A program made the translations under genes and the position numbers. This document shows positions 26,214 to 35,728 of a stretch of 64,000 nt of DNA, one piece after another. The notes under the pieces were generated by a model. That model searched no databases. It was given only the letters and a program-made list of their open reading frames with translations, and was not told where the DNA came from. Every line of letters starts with the position of its first letter. The stretch's first letter is position 1. This stretch comes from Aliidiomarina taiwanensis (GTDB lineage Bacteria > Pseudomonadota > Gammaproteobacteria > Enterobacterales > Alteromonadaceae): contig NZ_PIPQ01000001.1 of NCBI RefSeq assembly GCF_003987015.1, forward strand, positions 62,001 through 126,000. Reading direction: 5' to 3'.

Positions 26214-27590
26214 ATGGGCGAACAAGCTTTCAATACAGACACTATTGTTGCGCAAGCGACACCACCGGGCAAAGGCGGTGTCGGTATTGTGCGTGTAAGC
26301 GGCAGCCAGGCGAAAAATGTTGCCAAGCAAATTCTTGGGCAATGTCCAAAGCCCCGTTATGCACTGTATACCGACTTCAAAGACGCTTCCGGCTTGGTTA
26401 TTGACCAAGGCATCGCTTTGTATTTTGAAGGGCCTAACTCATTTACCGGTGAAGACATACTTGAACTGCAAGGTCACGGTGGCCCTGTGGTACTCGACAT
26501 GCTTATCCGAGCCATTTTGACCCAGCCTAAAGTGCGTTTAGCCCGCCCCGGCGAGTTCAGCGAACGCGCTTTTATGAACGATAAAATTGACTTAACCCAA
26601 GCAGAAGCCATTGCCGACTTAATTGAAACAAACTCAGAACAGGCCGCACGTATGGCGCTGCAAAGTTTACAAGGCAACTTCTCGCACCGCATCGACCAAT
26701 TAGTCGATGCGGTTATTCATTTACGCATGTTCGTCGAAGCAGCCATTGACTTTCCCGATGAAGAAATAGACTTTCTGAGCGACGGCAAAGTGGCCGCCGA
26801 CTTACAAAGCATTATTGATAATTTATTAGCCGTTGAAGCGGAAGCAAAACAAGGCAGCCTTCTGCGTGAAGGCATGCGGGTGGTGATTGCAGGTAAACCC
26901 AATGCCGGTAAGTCGAGCTTATTGAACGCATTAGCAGGCCATGATTCTGCCATTGTTACCGACATAGCAGGCACAACCCGCGACGTACTGCGCGAGCATA
27001 TTCAGATTGATGGTATGCCCTTGCATATTATTGACACAGCCGGCTTACGTGAAAGCCCCGACAAGGTAGAGCAAATTGGTATCGAGCGGGCTTGGGCAGA
27101 AATCGAACAAGCCGATCGGGTGTTATTTATGGTGGACAGCACAGAAACCCATGCTACCCACCCTAAAGACATTATGCCGGAGTTTTATAAACGCCTCCCC
27201 CAGCATATTCCCTTTAGTGTGATCAGAAATAAAGTTGATCTAACCGGCGATGCGCCTGGAATACAAGAAGTAGAGGGTATTCACGTACTTGCACTATCGG
27301 CTTCTGCAGAAGTGGGTTTGCAACACTTACGCGAACATTTAAAAGAATGCATGGGCTTTAACACCAACCTTGAAGGTGGCTTTATGGCACGGCGTCGCCA
27401 CTTAGAAGCCATAGAGCAGGCCAAGCAGCATTTATTTATAGGCCAAGAGCAACTTGAAACCTTTGCCGCTGGCGAAATTCTGGCTGAAGAGCTGCGCTTA
27501 GCCCAGTCACACCTGAATGAAATTACCGGCGAATTCACCAGCGACGACTTGCTGAGTAAAATATTTGGCAGTTTTTGTATCGGGAAGTGA
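26214..27590 (+). CDS. mnmE: tRNA-5-carboxymethylaminomethyluridine GTPase MnmE
   Basis: MnmE works with MnmG to add the carboxymethylaminomethyl group to U34 of certain tRNAs. The 458 residues carry the N-terminal folate-binding domain, a helical domain, and an inserted G domain with [14 protein letters not shown] (G1), DIAGTTRD (G2), DTAGLRE (G3) and RNKVDL (G4). The protein ends in the conserved FCIGK, whose Cys is essential in E. coli. The last 18 bases are the left attachment site of the island that follows, so the present 3' end may have been supplied by the element. Confidence 0.97.
   Translation: MGEQAFNTDTIVAQATPPGKGGVGIVRVSGSQAKNVAKQILGQCPKPRYALYTDFKDASGLVIDQGIALYFEGPNSFTGEDILELQGHGGPVVLDMLIRAILTQPKVRLARPGEFSERAFMNDKIDLTQAEAIADLIETNSEQAARMALQSLQGNFSHRIDQLVDAVIHLRMFVEAAIDFPDEEIDFLSDGKVAADLQSIIDNLLAVEAEAKQGSLLREGMRVVIAGKPNAGKSSLLNALAGHDSAIVTDIAGTTRDVLREHIQIDGMPLHIIDTAGLRESPDKVEQIGIERAWAEIEQADRVLFMVDSTETHATHPKDIMPEFYKRLPQHIPFSVIRNKVDLTGDAPGIQEVEGIHVLALSASAEVGLQHLREHLKECMGFNTNLEGGFMARRRHLEAIEQAKQHLFIGQEQLETFAAGEILAEELRLAQSHLNEITGEFTSDDLLSKIFGSFCIGK
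27573..27590 (+). other. attL: left attachment site at the mnmE 3' end
   Basis: TTTTGTATCGGGAAGTGA, the last 18 bases of mnmE, matches 15 of 18 bases of 45424-45441. The 3' end of mnmE (trmE) is the known 18-bp target of Salmonella genomic island 1 and related elements. An integrase gene begins about 200 bases further on. Confidence 0.85.
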
Positions 27591-27711
27591 ACCTCATTCT
27601 TAAGTGGTAAAGTCCCGTGAAACCTATCAAAACATATCAAAATAAATTGTTGTTTTGTAAGGACATAAATTACTTTTTCCTCAGAAACCTTTTTCCCGCG
27701 TTTTCTTCTAG

Positions 27712-27792
27712 TTTGCTCCGTTTCACTATAAATTTATCCCGATTTGCTCCAAGGTTAGAATTCGGGAGCAATGGGATCAAAATTGGAGCAAA
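27712..27792. repeat. Four TTTGCTCC/GGAGCAA repeats before the integrase
   Basis: Two direct copies of TTTGCTCC (27712-27719 and 27743-27750) and two inverted copies of GGAGCAA (27765-27771 and 27785-27791) lie in 81 bases ending at the integrase ATG. The inner pair extends to a perfect 10-base inverted repeat, TTTGCTCCAA with TTGGAGCAAA. By position these are candidate arm-type integrase sites or an autoregulatory operator. The role is inferred. Confidence 0.55.
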
Positions 27793-27793
27793 C

Positions 27794-29014
27794 ATGAAGG
27801 TATCTGTTAACAAGCGGAACCCCAACTCGAAGGGGCTACAGCAGCTTCGCCTGGTGTACTACTACGGTGTAGTCGAAGGGGAAGACGGAAAGAAGCGGCC
27901 TAAGCGGGATTACGAGCCTCTTGAGCTGTACGTGTATCACAACCCCAAGACTTAGGCTGAACGGCAACACAACAAGGAAATGATGCGCCAGGCCGAAGCT
28001 GCAAGATCTGCACGCCTTGTTGAATCACATGCCAATAAATTCAAGCTTGAAGATCGAGTGAAACTGGCCTCAAGCTTCTTTGACTACTATGACCAATTAA
28101 CCTCGACCAAAGAGTCTGGAAGCGCTTCTAATTATTCAATCTGGATCTCGGCAGGTAAGCACCTCAGAAACTACCACGGCAGAGCTGAGCTCACCTTTGA
28201 GGAGATTGATAAGACGTTCCTGGAAGGGTTCCGCAAGTACCTACTGGAGGAAAAGCTCACCAAATCGAAAACCCGGCTCGCCAAAAATACTGCATCGAGC
28301 TACTTCAATAAACTTCGGGCTGCTCTGAATGAAGCATATCGAGAGGGCATGATCAGGGACAACCCGGTTCAACGGGTGAAAAGTGTCAAGGCAGAAAACA
28401 CTAAGCGAACCTACCTCTCTCTGGATGAGGTTCGTGCGCTGGCAAAAGCAGAGTGTCGCTACGATGTCCTGAAACGCACTTTTTTGTTCAGTTGCACTAC
28501 CGGTCTCCGCTGGAGTGACATCAATAAACTCACATGGCGTGAAATTGAGGAGTTTGAGCCCGGCCACTATCGAATCATTTTTGACCAGCAAAAGCTCAAA
28601 AACGGTGGAAACTCCCTTGTGTATCTGGACCTTCCAGACTCGGCTGTAAAGCTGTTGGATATAGATCAAAAGGGCGAACCAGACGACCGAGTTTTCGTCG
28701 GCCTCAAATACAATAGCTACTTCAACGTGGCGCTGCTGCAATGGGCAATGAGAGCTGGGATAACAAAACACGTTACTTTCCACGCTGGACGACACACTTT
28801 CGCCGTTGCGCAGCTCAACCGGGGAGTAGACATATACTCACTCTCTAGGCTTCTTGGACACAGTGAATTACGCACTACCGAAATATACGCTGACATTCTT
28901 GAGAGTCGCCGCGTAACGGCCATGAGAAGCTTTCCAGACATCTTCAAAGAGCGTGAAAGTGAGGACAATAGATGCTCCCGCTGCGGGCAGACAGTCCCCA
29001 TGACTATCGCTTAG
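27794..29014 (+). pseudogene. Tyrosine recombinase (island integrase) with in-frame amber codon
   Basis: A phage-type tyrosine recombinase reads in one frame from the ATG at 27794 (MKVSVNKRNPNSKGLQQLRL) to 29014, about 406 codons, except for a TAG at 27953-27955 after codon 53. The upstream part is an arm-binding domain; after the stop come a SAM-like core-binding domain (about 85-190) and a catalytic domain with Arg in TTGLRWSDI, Lys in QQKLKNGG, HAGRHTFA, LLGHSELRTTEIYADI with the nucleophilic Tyr, and a C-terminal CSRCG. The style resembles integrases common in Bacteroidetes elements. A truncated product could start at the ATG at 27980. It lies beside attL, as expected of the island's own integrase. 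Confidence 0.85.
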
Positions 29015-29235
29015 GCGCTTTACGTCCAGGACGGCGAGAGTTTTTCATAAACTGCTCAACGTCGTTCTGCACATCCTTCTGAGATTTGATGCGGTTGGCC
29101 TCAATCCAATCCAGAAGGAGGGAGGTTCACGTTACTGGTGTCATTCGAAGCTGTTCCCGAAACGAAATCAGCCAAGATTTTTTTGATTTCTGCCAATTCA
29201 TTCATCACGCACGATAACTGTTCTGCTCCAGACAT
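29011..29235 (-). pseudogene. Possible frameshifted small ORF after the integrase
   Basis: On minus, an ATG at 29235 starts a 44-codon frame (MSGAEQLSCVMNELAEIKKI...) ending at TGA 29101-29103. The next frame then carries a coherent peptide, LDWIEANRIKSQKDVQNDVE..., to TAA at 29011. Read together they resemble one small helical, charged protein with a single frameshift. There is no clear Shine-Dalgarno, and I do not recognise the family. This is a weak call. Confidence 0.3.
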
Positions 29236-29622
29236 CATTCACCCACATTGTCTTTGATTCGCTTTGATGGGTTTATGATGAAGGAGAGAGATGCGAAACG
29301 ACGGGTCTGCTTTTACCCAATTTGGGCGGTTTGAGCCGAATTGAGAAAATTTTCTGGAAAGTGCCTACGTCAGTCCGACCGACTGACTGTCCAACACGAT
29401 AATTTATCCTTTAAATTCAATTGATTTACTTATAGGTGTGGCACTAGTGACGTGGATAACATCAGTTATGAACAGGGTTATCCACCATGGGAGCGAATTC
29501 GACTTAACGAGAATGCCGCCCATAGGTGCTGTAATTATCATAATTATCGTAATCGAAGTGGACTTGCTAGGGCTTTGAATGAGGAGATGCGAACAAAGAA
29601 GGATTCGCCCCGAGGCTTTTGT
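29236..29622. other. Non-coding stretch with paired DnaA-box-like inverted repeats
   Basis: No convincing gene. GTGGATAAC (29452-29460) and GTTATCCAC (29477-29485) form a perfect 9-bp inverted repeat, each containing TTATCCAC, one base short of a DnaA box. AATTATC-type repeats follow at about 29533-29552. With a RepA-like remnant next to it, this may be a relic of a plasmid origin; that is inference. Confidence 0.4.
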
Positions 29623-30003
29623 TCACTTAGGGGCGATATGAGGATTCGTCTTGGTAATTATCAGTTTATCGCTGTGAAAAAGCGTGCTGTTGAATATCTC
29701 ATAATGGAAAATCGACGCTAATATAGCGGCATTTTCCAGCTTACGACGGAAGTCTCTCCGCTCTTTCGTTTCACTGCTGAACTGAAGCTTCAGGGCATCG
29801 AGGGGGATTTCAATTTGCTTTCTACGCGACATTGAATGGACTCGCCAATTCCACCAACAGTAGAAATCGATGGCGAGTGGGTTTTTAGTCAAAGCTTTGA
29901 TCGCGTGGGCCGAAACTGGCACAGCATTACTAAGAATGCTTTGATAGAACTCTTCATCCAGACGGATTGTTGATGACCAACTCGAATTTTTACCAGGACG
30001 CAT
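29623..30003 (-). CDS. Plasmid RepA-like replication protein, C-terminal part
   Basis: A 126-residue protein whose body (STIRLDEEFYQSIL...PVSAHAIKAL, then SPLAxD-like KNPLAIDFYCWWNW, then IEIPLDALKLQF and RRDFRRKLENA) follows the pattern of the C-terminal domain of plasmid-encoded RepA initiators, including the closing PHIAPK. The N-terminal half expected of a full initiator is missing: the frame is closed by a stop about 40 bases before the ATG. It is therefore probably a remnant. It suggests the island passed through, or captured, a plasmid. Recognition is by eye only. Confidence 0.5.
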   Translation of the reverse strand: MRPGKNSSWSSTIRLDEEFYQSILSNAVPVSAHAIKALTKNPLAIDFYCWWNWRVHSMSRRKQIEIPLDALKLQFSSETKERRDFRRKLENAAILASIFHYEIFNSTLFHSDKLIITKTNPHIAPK

Positions 30004-30074
30004 TGAGATAAGCGCCTTACGGGATACAGACCAAATCTTTCCCTATACTTAGGCCTATCGTTGAAAACTAAACA

Positions 30075-33000
30075 CTAACAAATAATATTAAACCAAGCTT
30101 TCAAAACCCCACGCTCTTCCTCATTAAAATCAACACTAGGAAACGCAATCTGCGCCATCACTTTTCCTGTATCGCCGGCCGTATCATCAGCCACAAAATT
30201 GATAAACGGAAACAGCGAATTGCAATGCATCGCGATGTGAGCCATTGCGGGTTTATGCTTACCTAGCATTCCTTTCAAAGTCTCAAGATCAACCACAGCT
30301 TGAATAATTTCAACGTCGCCGCTTGCCAAAGAATACTTTCGCCACTCGGCCTGGCTAAAATCAACAGTTCTGTTGTGAATGCTAGCCTGACCACTTCCAC
30401 GCACACTCGTTCCTGTCAGAACATGCTTCATGCGCAAATCCTGCTGTCCATTAAATAGCGCATATTCAAGCGCATCGGCAAAGGCTTCAAGCTGCTGTAG
30501 GCAAAGCGTTATTTCCGCCTGTGACAACAAGCCAAGCTTGCCGTCATTCGCAAACAACGGTAGCTCACATACTGCGCTCAAATAAAAATGGCTATTCTGC
30601 GCTTCGTTGTTTAACACGGCCCGCACCAACGGGTAATGCTGGGTCAGCTCAGTAACCAACCTCGGCCAGTTTGGTTCAGCAACCTGCTGCAGTGTGTCTT
30701 TGCTAGCAATAGGTGATGCCAGCCGAACAATATAGGCTGTATCTGGCACCACGGCCGAAAATGCTGCCGAAAAATCAAGCTTCACGAATATGGGTTGGTA
30801 GCGCTCTGTCGTATCATTGGTGGCCGATAATTGTCGCTCTAGTTTATATAGCCACTCAGATTTTTCGTCGGTTGCATGTAAATTTGCAGCGCTTGCTTTT
30901 GTTAATAACTCCTTTAATTGGCTTGTAATATCGGGGCGCGGGTAGGTGTCTTCTGCTTTTTGTTCACTCACGGCGCTATCGCGCAATAGGCCATCAAACG
31001 TCGCCGGATATGGGTCAACAGCATCATGAGGTTCCGACGCATTTGCATCCTTTCTAACAGGCTTATGCAGTAAGTGCTGCCAACTTGCCGTTTCTTCTTG
31101 ATGAATCACGTCATCGGCGTTGTCCTGCAAACATTTGTCCAGCTGATTTTCAACGTCGCGCTTGCGTCGAATAAATGATGCAACTTGGTCTTCGTCAATT
31201 GAGGCGGCTAAAAATGGGTAAAGTATTTTTAACGTGCCTTCGCCTGTTCCCAAACGCCGATTTAACGAGCCATACATGCGGTCAACTCGCCCTACGCGCT
31301 GCTCGTTGTCACCCGCTGAACCAGCTAAGCCGTAATGGTGTACCTGATGGCAGTTTAAATGTAAATTCACGCCCTCTTTGAATACCGACGTTGCAATTAA
31401 AACATGTGGGTAAAATGGGCTATTAAAGCCAAGCTTTAAGCTTTCTCGGGTGCTAGCGGCCGTATCACCGCTAGCAAACCAAACGGGGTTCGTTTGGCTT
31501 TTTAGCTGGGTCCATTCGCGCTTCCAGTCGTCTAATTTATGCCCGACAATTTTTTCGCAAAGCATTTCAAAGGTATTTAACGCAGCTTTAAAGTATTTAA
31601 GCAACAGCGAGTTAGGCAACTTGAGTTTTACGAACTCGCAAAAACCTCGATAGCTGGTTTCCGCGCTTAGATGTGAGCCTGATTCTTGCTTTTCATAGGT
31701 CTTGAACCATGCGTAAACTTCAAGAAATACGGGGCTTGCATATAAAAACCCAGCGCGAATGTAGTTGCTAAAGTTCTCTACTATTTTTGGCGTCTTATCT
31801 TGCCATGTTGCTAATTGTTTTCTCTCAGCGTCGGTCAGCTCTGCGTAAACTAACCCCCAACATGTTGTCAGCTCTGTATTAAAACGGTCTTCTGAATGAT
31901 TTTGCTGCTTGCTCATCTCAACTTCAGAGAGCAAATCAGAGTCTTTGGTTTGTTTGTAGCGCGCGTCTTGTGCTGCACTTTTATAAAGCGCGCGCTTGTT
32001 TGTGTCATCGCTGCGGTAATGGTAAGAGTAGCCCGCTTGTTTGTAATCCGCAGCGGGTTCAAAAAACAACGAATAGATACTTTCATTTTTGATAAATCGA
32101 AGTTTCACATTGGCAGCGTCTGATTGCGAATGTAAATCACGTTTTACAACAAACAATTGTGCGACGGCGGATGCTAATGATTCGTTGCCTTTGGTGGCTT
32201 CTTGGTCGTCGTCGTTTTCGGGGTCAACGTCAAGGTTTTCAGCAATGTCAGCTTTGCCTACTTGTTTGATAATCTCGGAAAATACATCTCGCTTATAATT
32301 CGCCTTCACTAAGTTATCGACCGAGCCGTCGGCCCAACCATGTAACATCAACGTCGCTAATTCAGCATCATAGCGCTCGTTCATACGTTGCGTTAGTTCT
32401 CGCAGCGACGGAATTCGACGCACAAAAATTAGATGTTTTAGGTCTTCAATACTTGGCGTATTTATTAATGCCTCGGCACTCGGCACACACTTATCAACCA
32501 ACGCTCGGTATTTCGGGTGTTTTGGAAACGCCTTAAACTTCTCTCGATAACTTGCCGTTAAGCTTTGCAATAGCTTCGTGTCTAGAGCGCGTGAGAAAGC
32601 TTCTTTGCTTTGTTCGCCGTTTTCTTCAGCGTTAGCCTCTTCTGCCTCTTCATTGATTTCGCCAGTTGCTGGAGAATCAACGCTGGAAGATTTAGCTTGT
32701 TGGTTGTCGGCATCAAGTTTTTCAATATCACGGCCAATTGATTCAAAGCCTTCAAGATATCCATAGGTTAAATGCCGTTTTTCTTTGCTGTGCTCAAGCT
32801 CGCTAACCAGTCGTTTTTGATAAATTGCAAAAAAAGCTTCTGCTTCTGGGTGCGCCGCAAATGTCGCAGGCAGCGCTTGTTCATCTCGGTACTCGTACTT
32901 ACCAAAGTTTTGGGTTTCATCACCCTCTCCAACTGACAGAACGCGTAACCGCCGCAAGCCAAAAATTTGCATTAATGTCTGCGCATCGTTTGCCGCGTTC

Positions 33001-33791
33001 TTATACGGTGGATAATCAGAAGTCACAAAGTAACTCAGAATATTGGCGATATCGGTTTTGTTGGTGTGGTTTGGGGTGGCCGTTAGCAACAAGACTTTTT
33101 GTGCCAGCTGCGAATCATCATTTTGGAAAAATGTCTGTGCAGCTGCAGTACGCTGTGATCCGCCATTTTTGTTCCGTAAATAATGGGCTTCATCAATAAT
33201 GACGAGATCAAAACCTTCGCAACAAAATGGTGCTTGTTTTATCTTGTCATGAAGTTTTTTCGCCTCTGAGGCTGCGCTTACTGCTTTGTCACTCGCGTCT
33301 TTTTGCGATAAATGACTAAACGCGTGAATGGTCACAAAATACATGTGCGCTGTGGCTCGCTGCACCACCGCAGCTAGCTCATCTAAACTTTTAGCTATTT
33401 CCATTCCCTGTACAGGTTTGTCGTTTACGCAGCTTTTTACTTTATGATCAATTTGTTTATAGAGCTTGCGTACAAAGGTTTCGTATTCATTGCGCCACTG
33501 GGTACATAACGTTGTATTTGGCGCGACCACCAATACACGAGCATGTGGCTTTTGTTTCCATAATAATGCAGCTACAGCAAGCGCTTGAAAGGTTTTCCCG
33601 GTGCCAACTTCGTCGGCCAATAAGGCAATATTATGCTTACTGAGCAGGTTCCATAAATACGCCACGCCCTCGGTTTGTTTCGCCGCCATCGAGTCACGCT
33701 TAGCGCTGTCGTATTGCCACTTCTCGTCTTTTGTCGCGTTGAAGTTAATGGCTTCGCTGACAATTTCTGGCGCTATCATTTCCCATACCAT
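30075..33791 (-). CDS. Large DEAH/SNF2-type helicase of a defence-like operon
   Basis: A superfamily 2 helicase of 1238 residues. I choose the ATG at 33791, which overlaps the stop of the PLD gene as TAATG, indicating translational coupling; the open frame extends 38 codons further into that gene. Motif I is DEVGTGKT (about 60-67), motif II IIDEAH (about 198-203), motif III LLTATP (about 236-240), motif V ATSVFKEGVNLH (about 797-808) and motif VI QRVGRVDR (about 831-838). A long acidic insert (NEEAEEANAEENGEQ) and about 400 uncharacterised C-terminal residues surround the motor. The function is probably DNA translocation in phage defence, inferred from context and architecture. Confidence 0.85.
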   Translation of the reverse strand: MVWEMIAPEIVSEAINFNATKDEKWQYDSAKRDSMAAKQTEGVAYLWNLLSKHNIALLADEVGTGKTFQALAVAALLWKQKPHARVLVVAPNTTLCTQWRNEYETFVRKLYKQIDHKVKSCVNDKPVQGMEIAKSLDELAAVVQRATAHMYFVTIHAFSHLSQKDASDKAVSAASEAKKLHDKIKQAPFCCEGFDLVIIDEAHYLRNKNGGSQRTAAAQTFFQNDDSQLAQKVLLLTATPNHTNKTDIANILSYFVTSDYPPYKNAANDAQTLMQIFGLRRLRVLSVGEGDETQNFGKYEYRDEQALPATFAAHPEAEAFFAIYQKRLVSELEHSKEKRHLTYGYLEGFESIGRDIEKLDADNQQAKSSSVDSPATGEINEEAEEANAEENGEQSKEAFSRALDTKLLQSLTASYREKFKAFPKHPKYRALVDKCVPSAEALINTPSIEDLKHLIFVRRIPSLRELTQRMNERYDAELATLMLHGWADGSVDNLVKANYKRDVFSEIIKQVGKADIAENLDVDPENDDDQEATKGNESLASAVAQLFVVKRDLHSQSDAANVKLRFIKNESIYSLFFEPAADYKQAGYSYHYRSDDTNKRALYKSAAQDARYKQTKDSDLLSEVEMSKQQNHSEDRFNTELTTCWGLVYAELTDAERKQLATWQDKTPKIVENFSNYIRAGFLYASPVFLEVYAWFKTYEKQESGSHLSAETSYRGFCEFVKLKLPNSLLLKYFKAALNTFEMLCEKIVGHKLDDWKREWTQLKSQTNPVWFASGDTAASTRESLKLGFNSPFYPHVLIATSVFKEGVNLHLNCHQVHHYGLAGSAGDNEQRVGRVDRMYGSLNRRLGTGEGTLKILYPFLAASIDEDQVASFIRRKRDVENQLDKCLQDNADDVIHQEETASWQHLLHKPVRKDANASEPHDAVDPYPATFDGLLRDSAVSEQKAEDTYPRPDITSQLKELLTKASAANLHATDEKSEWLYKLERQLSATNDTTERYQPIFVKLDFSAAFSAVVPDTAYIVRLASPIASKDTLQQVAEPNWPRLVTELTQHYPLVRAVLNNEAQNSHFYLSAVCELPLFANDGKLGLLSQAEITLCLQQLEAFADALEYALFNGQQDLRMKHVLTGTSVRGSGQASIHNRTVDFSQAEWRKYSLASGDVEIIQAVVDLETLKGMLGKHKPAMAHIAMHCNSLFPFINFVADDTAGDTGKVMAQIAFPSVDFNEEERGVLKAWFNIIC

Positions 33792-35728
33792 TAGCGAGTT
33801 TCCTTCTCGATTGCACGGGCGTAATTCCCCTCTGTGCGTATCCATGAAATAAGTTCCGGCGAAAGTTGTGACGGTTTTTGTTGATTTATATTGAAGCGAG
33901 ACCAATCAAAATTATCGTTTGCTAACTGAGCTCTATATTGCTGGGCTAGCTGCACAAGTTGCTTCACTTCTTCGGCTATAAACCAAGAATAAACGGAGTC
34001 GTCTTGTTGCTCGTTAGCTTTCTCAACCCATTCAAGGAGGCAGCCAGGCATGGATAATAAAATTTGATCGAATTTTTTGAGTTGCCGCTCTTTCTTACGA
34101 GCCGACTTGGGAGTTTGAGCGACTTCCTCTAGCCGCTTGCTGAAGTTTTGACACGCTAAAAAGAGTTTAAAATAACTTGCTGTCGGTGATTCTCGATTAA
34201 CTCCAATTTGCTTATCTTCCCATGATTCTGAATTGTCATCTGGGCTAGCGCTGAATCGATAGACCAGTCTCTGACTGTTTTCATGGTCCATGCTTAAGGC
34301 TGCAGCATCAATAAGGCTAGTTAAATCCTCAAACTTCTGGTTGCGTCGATAATCTTTATTCGTTTCAATAATAAATCCTGAACTTTCAATTTCATCACCT
34401 TTCTTAATGTAAAAGCGGCGATTATTGATAAGTGCCTGTTCGTCATTGACCTTTAAGGTTTGTCCACTTTCGGCAGGTTCAATTGCCACAGGCGATTTTA
34501 CGCCGGGTAATGTTAGTGTGTATTGCTTTACGCAAAGCAAACTGCTCACGTTAAGCTGATATGTTAACTGCCGCCAATCGAGCGTTACTTGTACGTTAAA
34601 AGGCGGTAGAGCTGGTACTTCGAGCTTTTCACGCTCAAGCTCAGAATGGTCGCTAAATTGCGGTTCATCAATAGCTTCACCATACAAACATGGTGCCTCA
34701 GCAGCGGAGAAAATTAACCCCGCTTCTATGTTGATTGAATTGCCACCATCGTTGGAAGAATGGCTAGAATTTCCGGATAGCAAATTACTGCCCGGCTGCG
34801 TGAAATTCCATGAACCTATTGCAATATCCTTTTCTGTGGCCCAGATTTTCGCATGCACCATGGCAAATTCGTCAGCTTCAATTGCCTCTGGGCGTTTGTG
34901 AAAAGCTAATTTTTGAGACTGCAGGTGTTGATTGAGAGCTTCATCCGATACTGACCGAATTGTTTTACCGTTAACAAGGTCTGGCACGATTCTATACGTG
35001 ATCTGACGGTTATTTGTTGCGTTTTCTATTTTCTCGATAAAGCTTGAAATGCTTTTAGAAAAATAAGGGGACCACACAGTAAGTTCATGGGAATCGGCCG
35101 TGATCATGCGATTGATAAAATTCGTATCTGAAAAACTATGATGAAACTCAACTTCTTCAGTTTCGGAGTTGCCTAAATTCGGTAACAGTTTCCAGTCAAA
35201 ATCTTTAACGTTTGCGCTTTCAAAAGTGCCTTCAAAAAACTTGGATATCGATGTGGATAATTTCTTTGAATTAACCGCAATAAACTTAAAAACTTCCCGA
35301 TTCCGACCCCAACCTGAAATAGTTAAATTAGCGCTGCCAGCACCAAGCACCGCCCCGTCTTTGCCTTGAATATAAATAACTTTGGGGTGAAATAAGCTAT
35401 CTTCTGTAAACTGTTTGTTTTTGGGCTCTCCGAGACTCGGCAATACGCCATGCACCGGAATTGACGTGCGCTTCAATCGGCTACCGGCTTCTCCTTCCAA
35501 AAATCGCTTATCGCAGAAAACACGAACATCAACCGTTGACTCAACATAAAGCTGTTGTAACCGCTCGTAATCCATATGCGTTCGCGGTTTATTATTCGCG
35601 TCATCGACAATAATGGGCAGCAAATAGGTTTCGATAAACTCAATATCAATTGTAAAGCTTGTAAGCCATACCTTTTCAACCTTCCCAACTTGCTTAATCG
35701 CTTGTTTGAATGAATCAATCATTTGCAT
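33791..35728 (-). CDS. Phospholipase D-fold protein (putative nuclease) of a defence-like operon
   Basis: A 645-residue protein starting at the ATG at 35728, preceded by GGAGG at ideal spacing; a TTG further upstream is less likely. It has two PLD half-sites: H114-P-K116 with GSANLT (131-136), and H292-A-K294 with GSWNFT (305-310). The Asp of the classical HKD motif is not at its usual spacing in either, as in several PLD-type nucleases. The second half (about 350-645) is not recognised. Its start overlaps the 459-residue gene upstream by 14 bases and its stop overlaps the helicase start, so all three form one operon. Confidence 0.8.
   Translation of the reverse strand: MQMIDSFKQAIKQVGKVEKVWLTSFTIDIEFIETYLLPIIVDDANNKPRTHMDYERLQQLYVESTVDVRVFCDKRFLEGEAGSRLKRTSIPVHGVLPSLGEPKNKQFTEDSLFHPKVIYIQGKDGAVLGAGSANLTISGWGRNREVFKFIAVNSKKLSTSISKFFEGTFESANVKDFDWKLLPNLGNSETEEVEFHHSFSDTNFINRMITADSHELTVWSPYFSKSISSFIEKIENATNNRQITYRIVPDLVNGKTIRSVSDEALNQHLQSQKLAFHKRPEAIEADEFAMVHAKIWATEKDIAIGSWNFTQPGSNLLSGNSSHSSNDGGNSINIEAGLIFSAAEAPCLYGEAIDEPQFSDHSELEREKLEVPALPPFNVQVTLDWRQLTYQLNVSSLLCVKQYTLTLPGVKSPVAIEPAESGQTLKVNDEQALINNRRFYIKKGDEIESSGFIIETNKDYRRNQKFEDLTSLIDAAALSMDHENSQRLVYRFSASPDDNSESWEDKQIGVNRESPTASYFKLFLACQNFSKRLEEVAQTPKSARKKERQLKKFDQILLSMPGCLLEWVEKANEQQDDSVYSWFIAEEVKQLVQLAQQYRAQLANDNFDWSRFNINQQKPSQLSPELISWIRTEGNYARAIEKETR

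Noticed and set aside
28241-28795. 184-codon ORF antisense to the integrase
   Set aside because: It mirrors the conserved recombinase frame and has no independent similarity.
29452-29721. 89-codon plus-strand ORF after the integrase
   Set aside because: GTG start without a Shine-Dalgarno, overlaps the RepA-like gene on the other strand, and its start lies within the paired inverted repeat; no recognisable protein.
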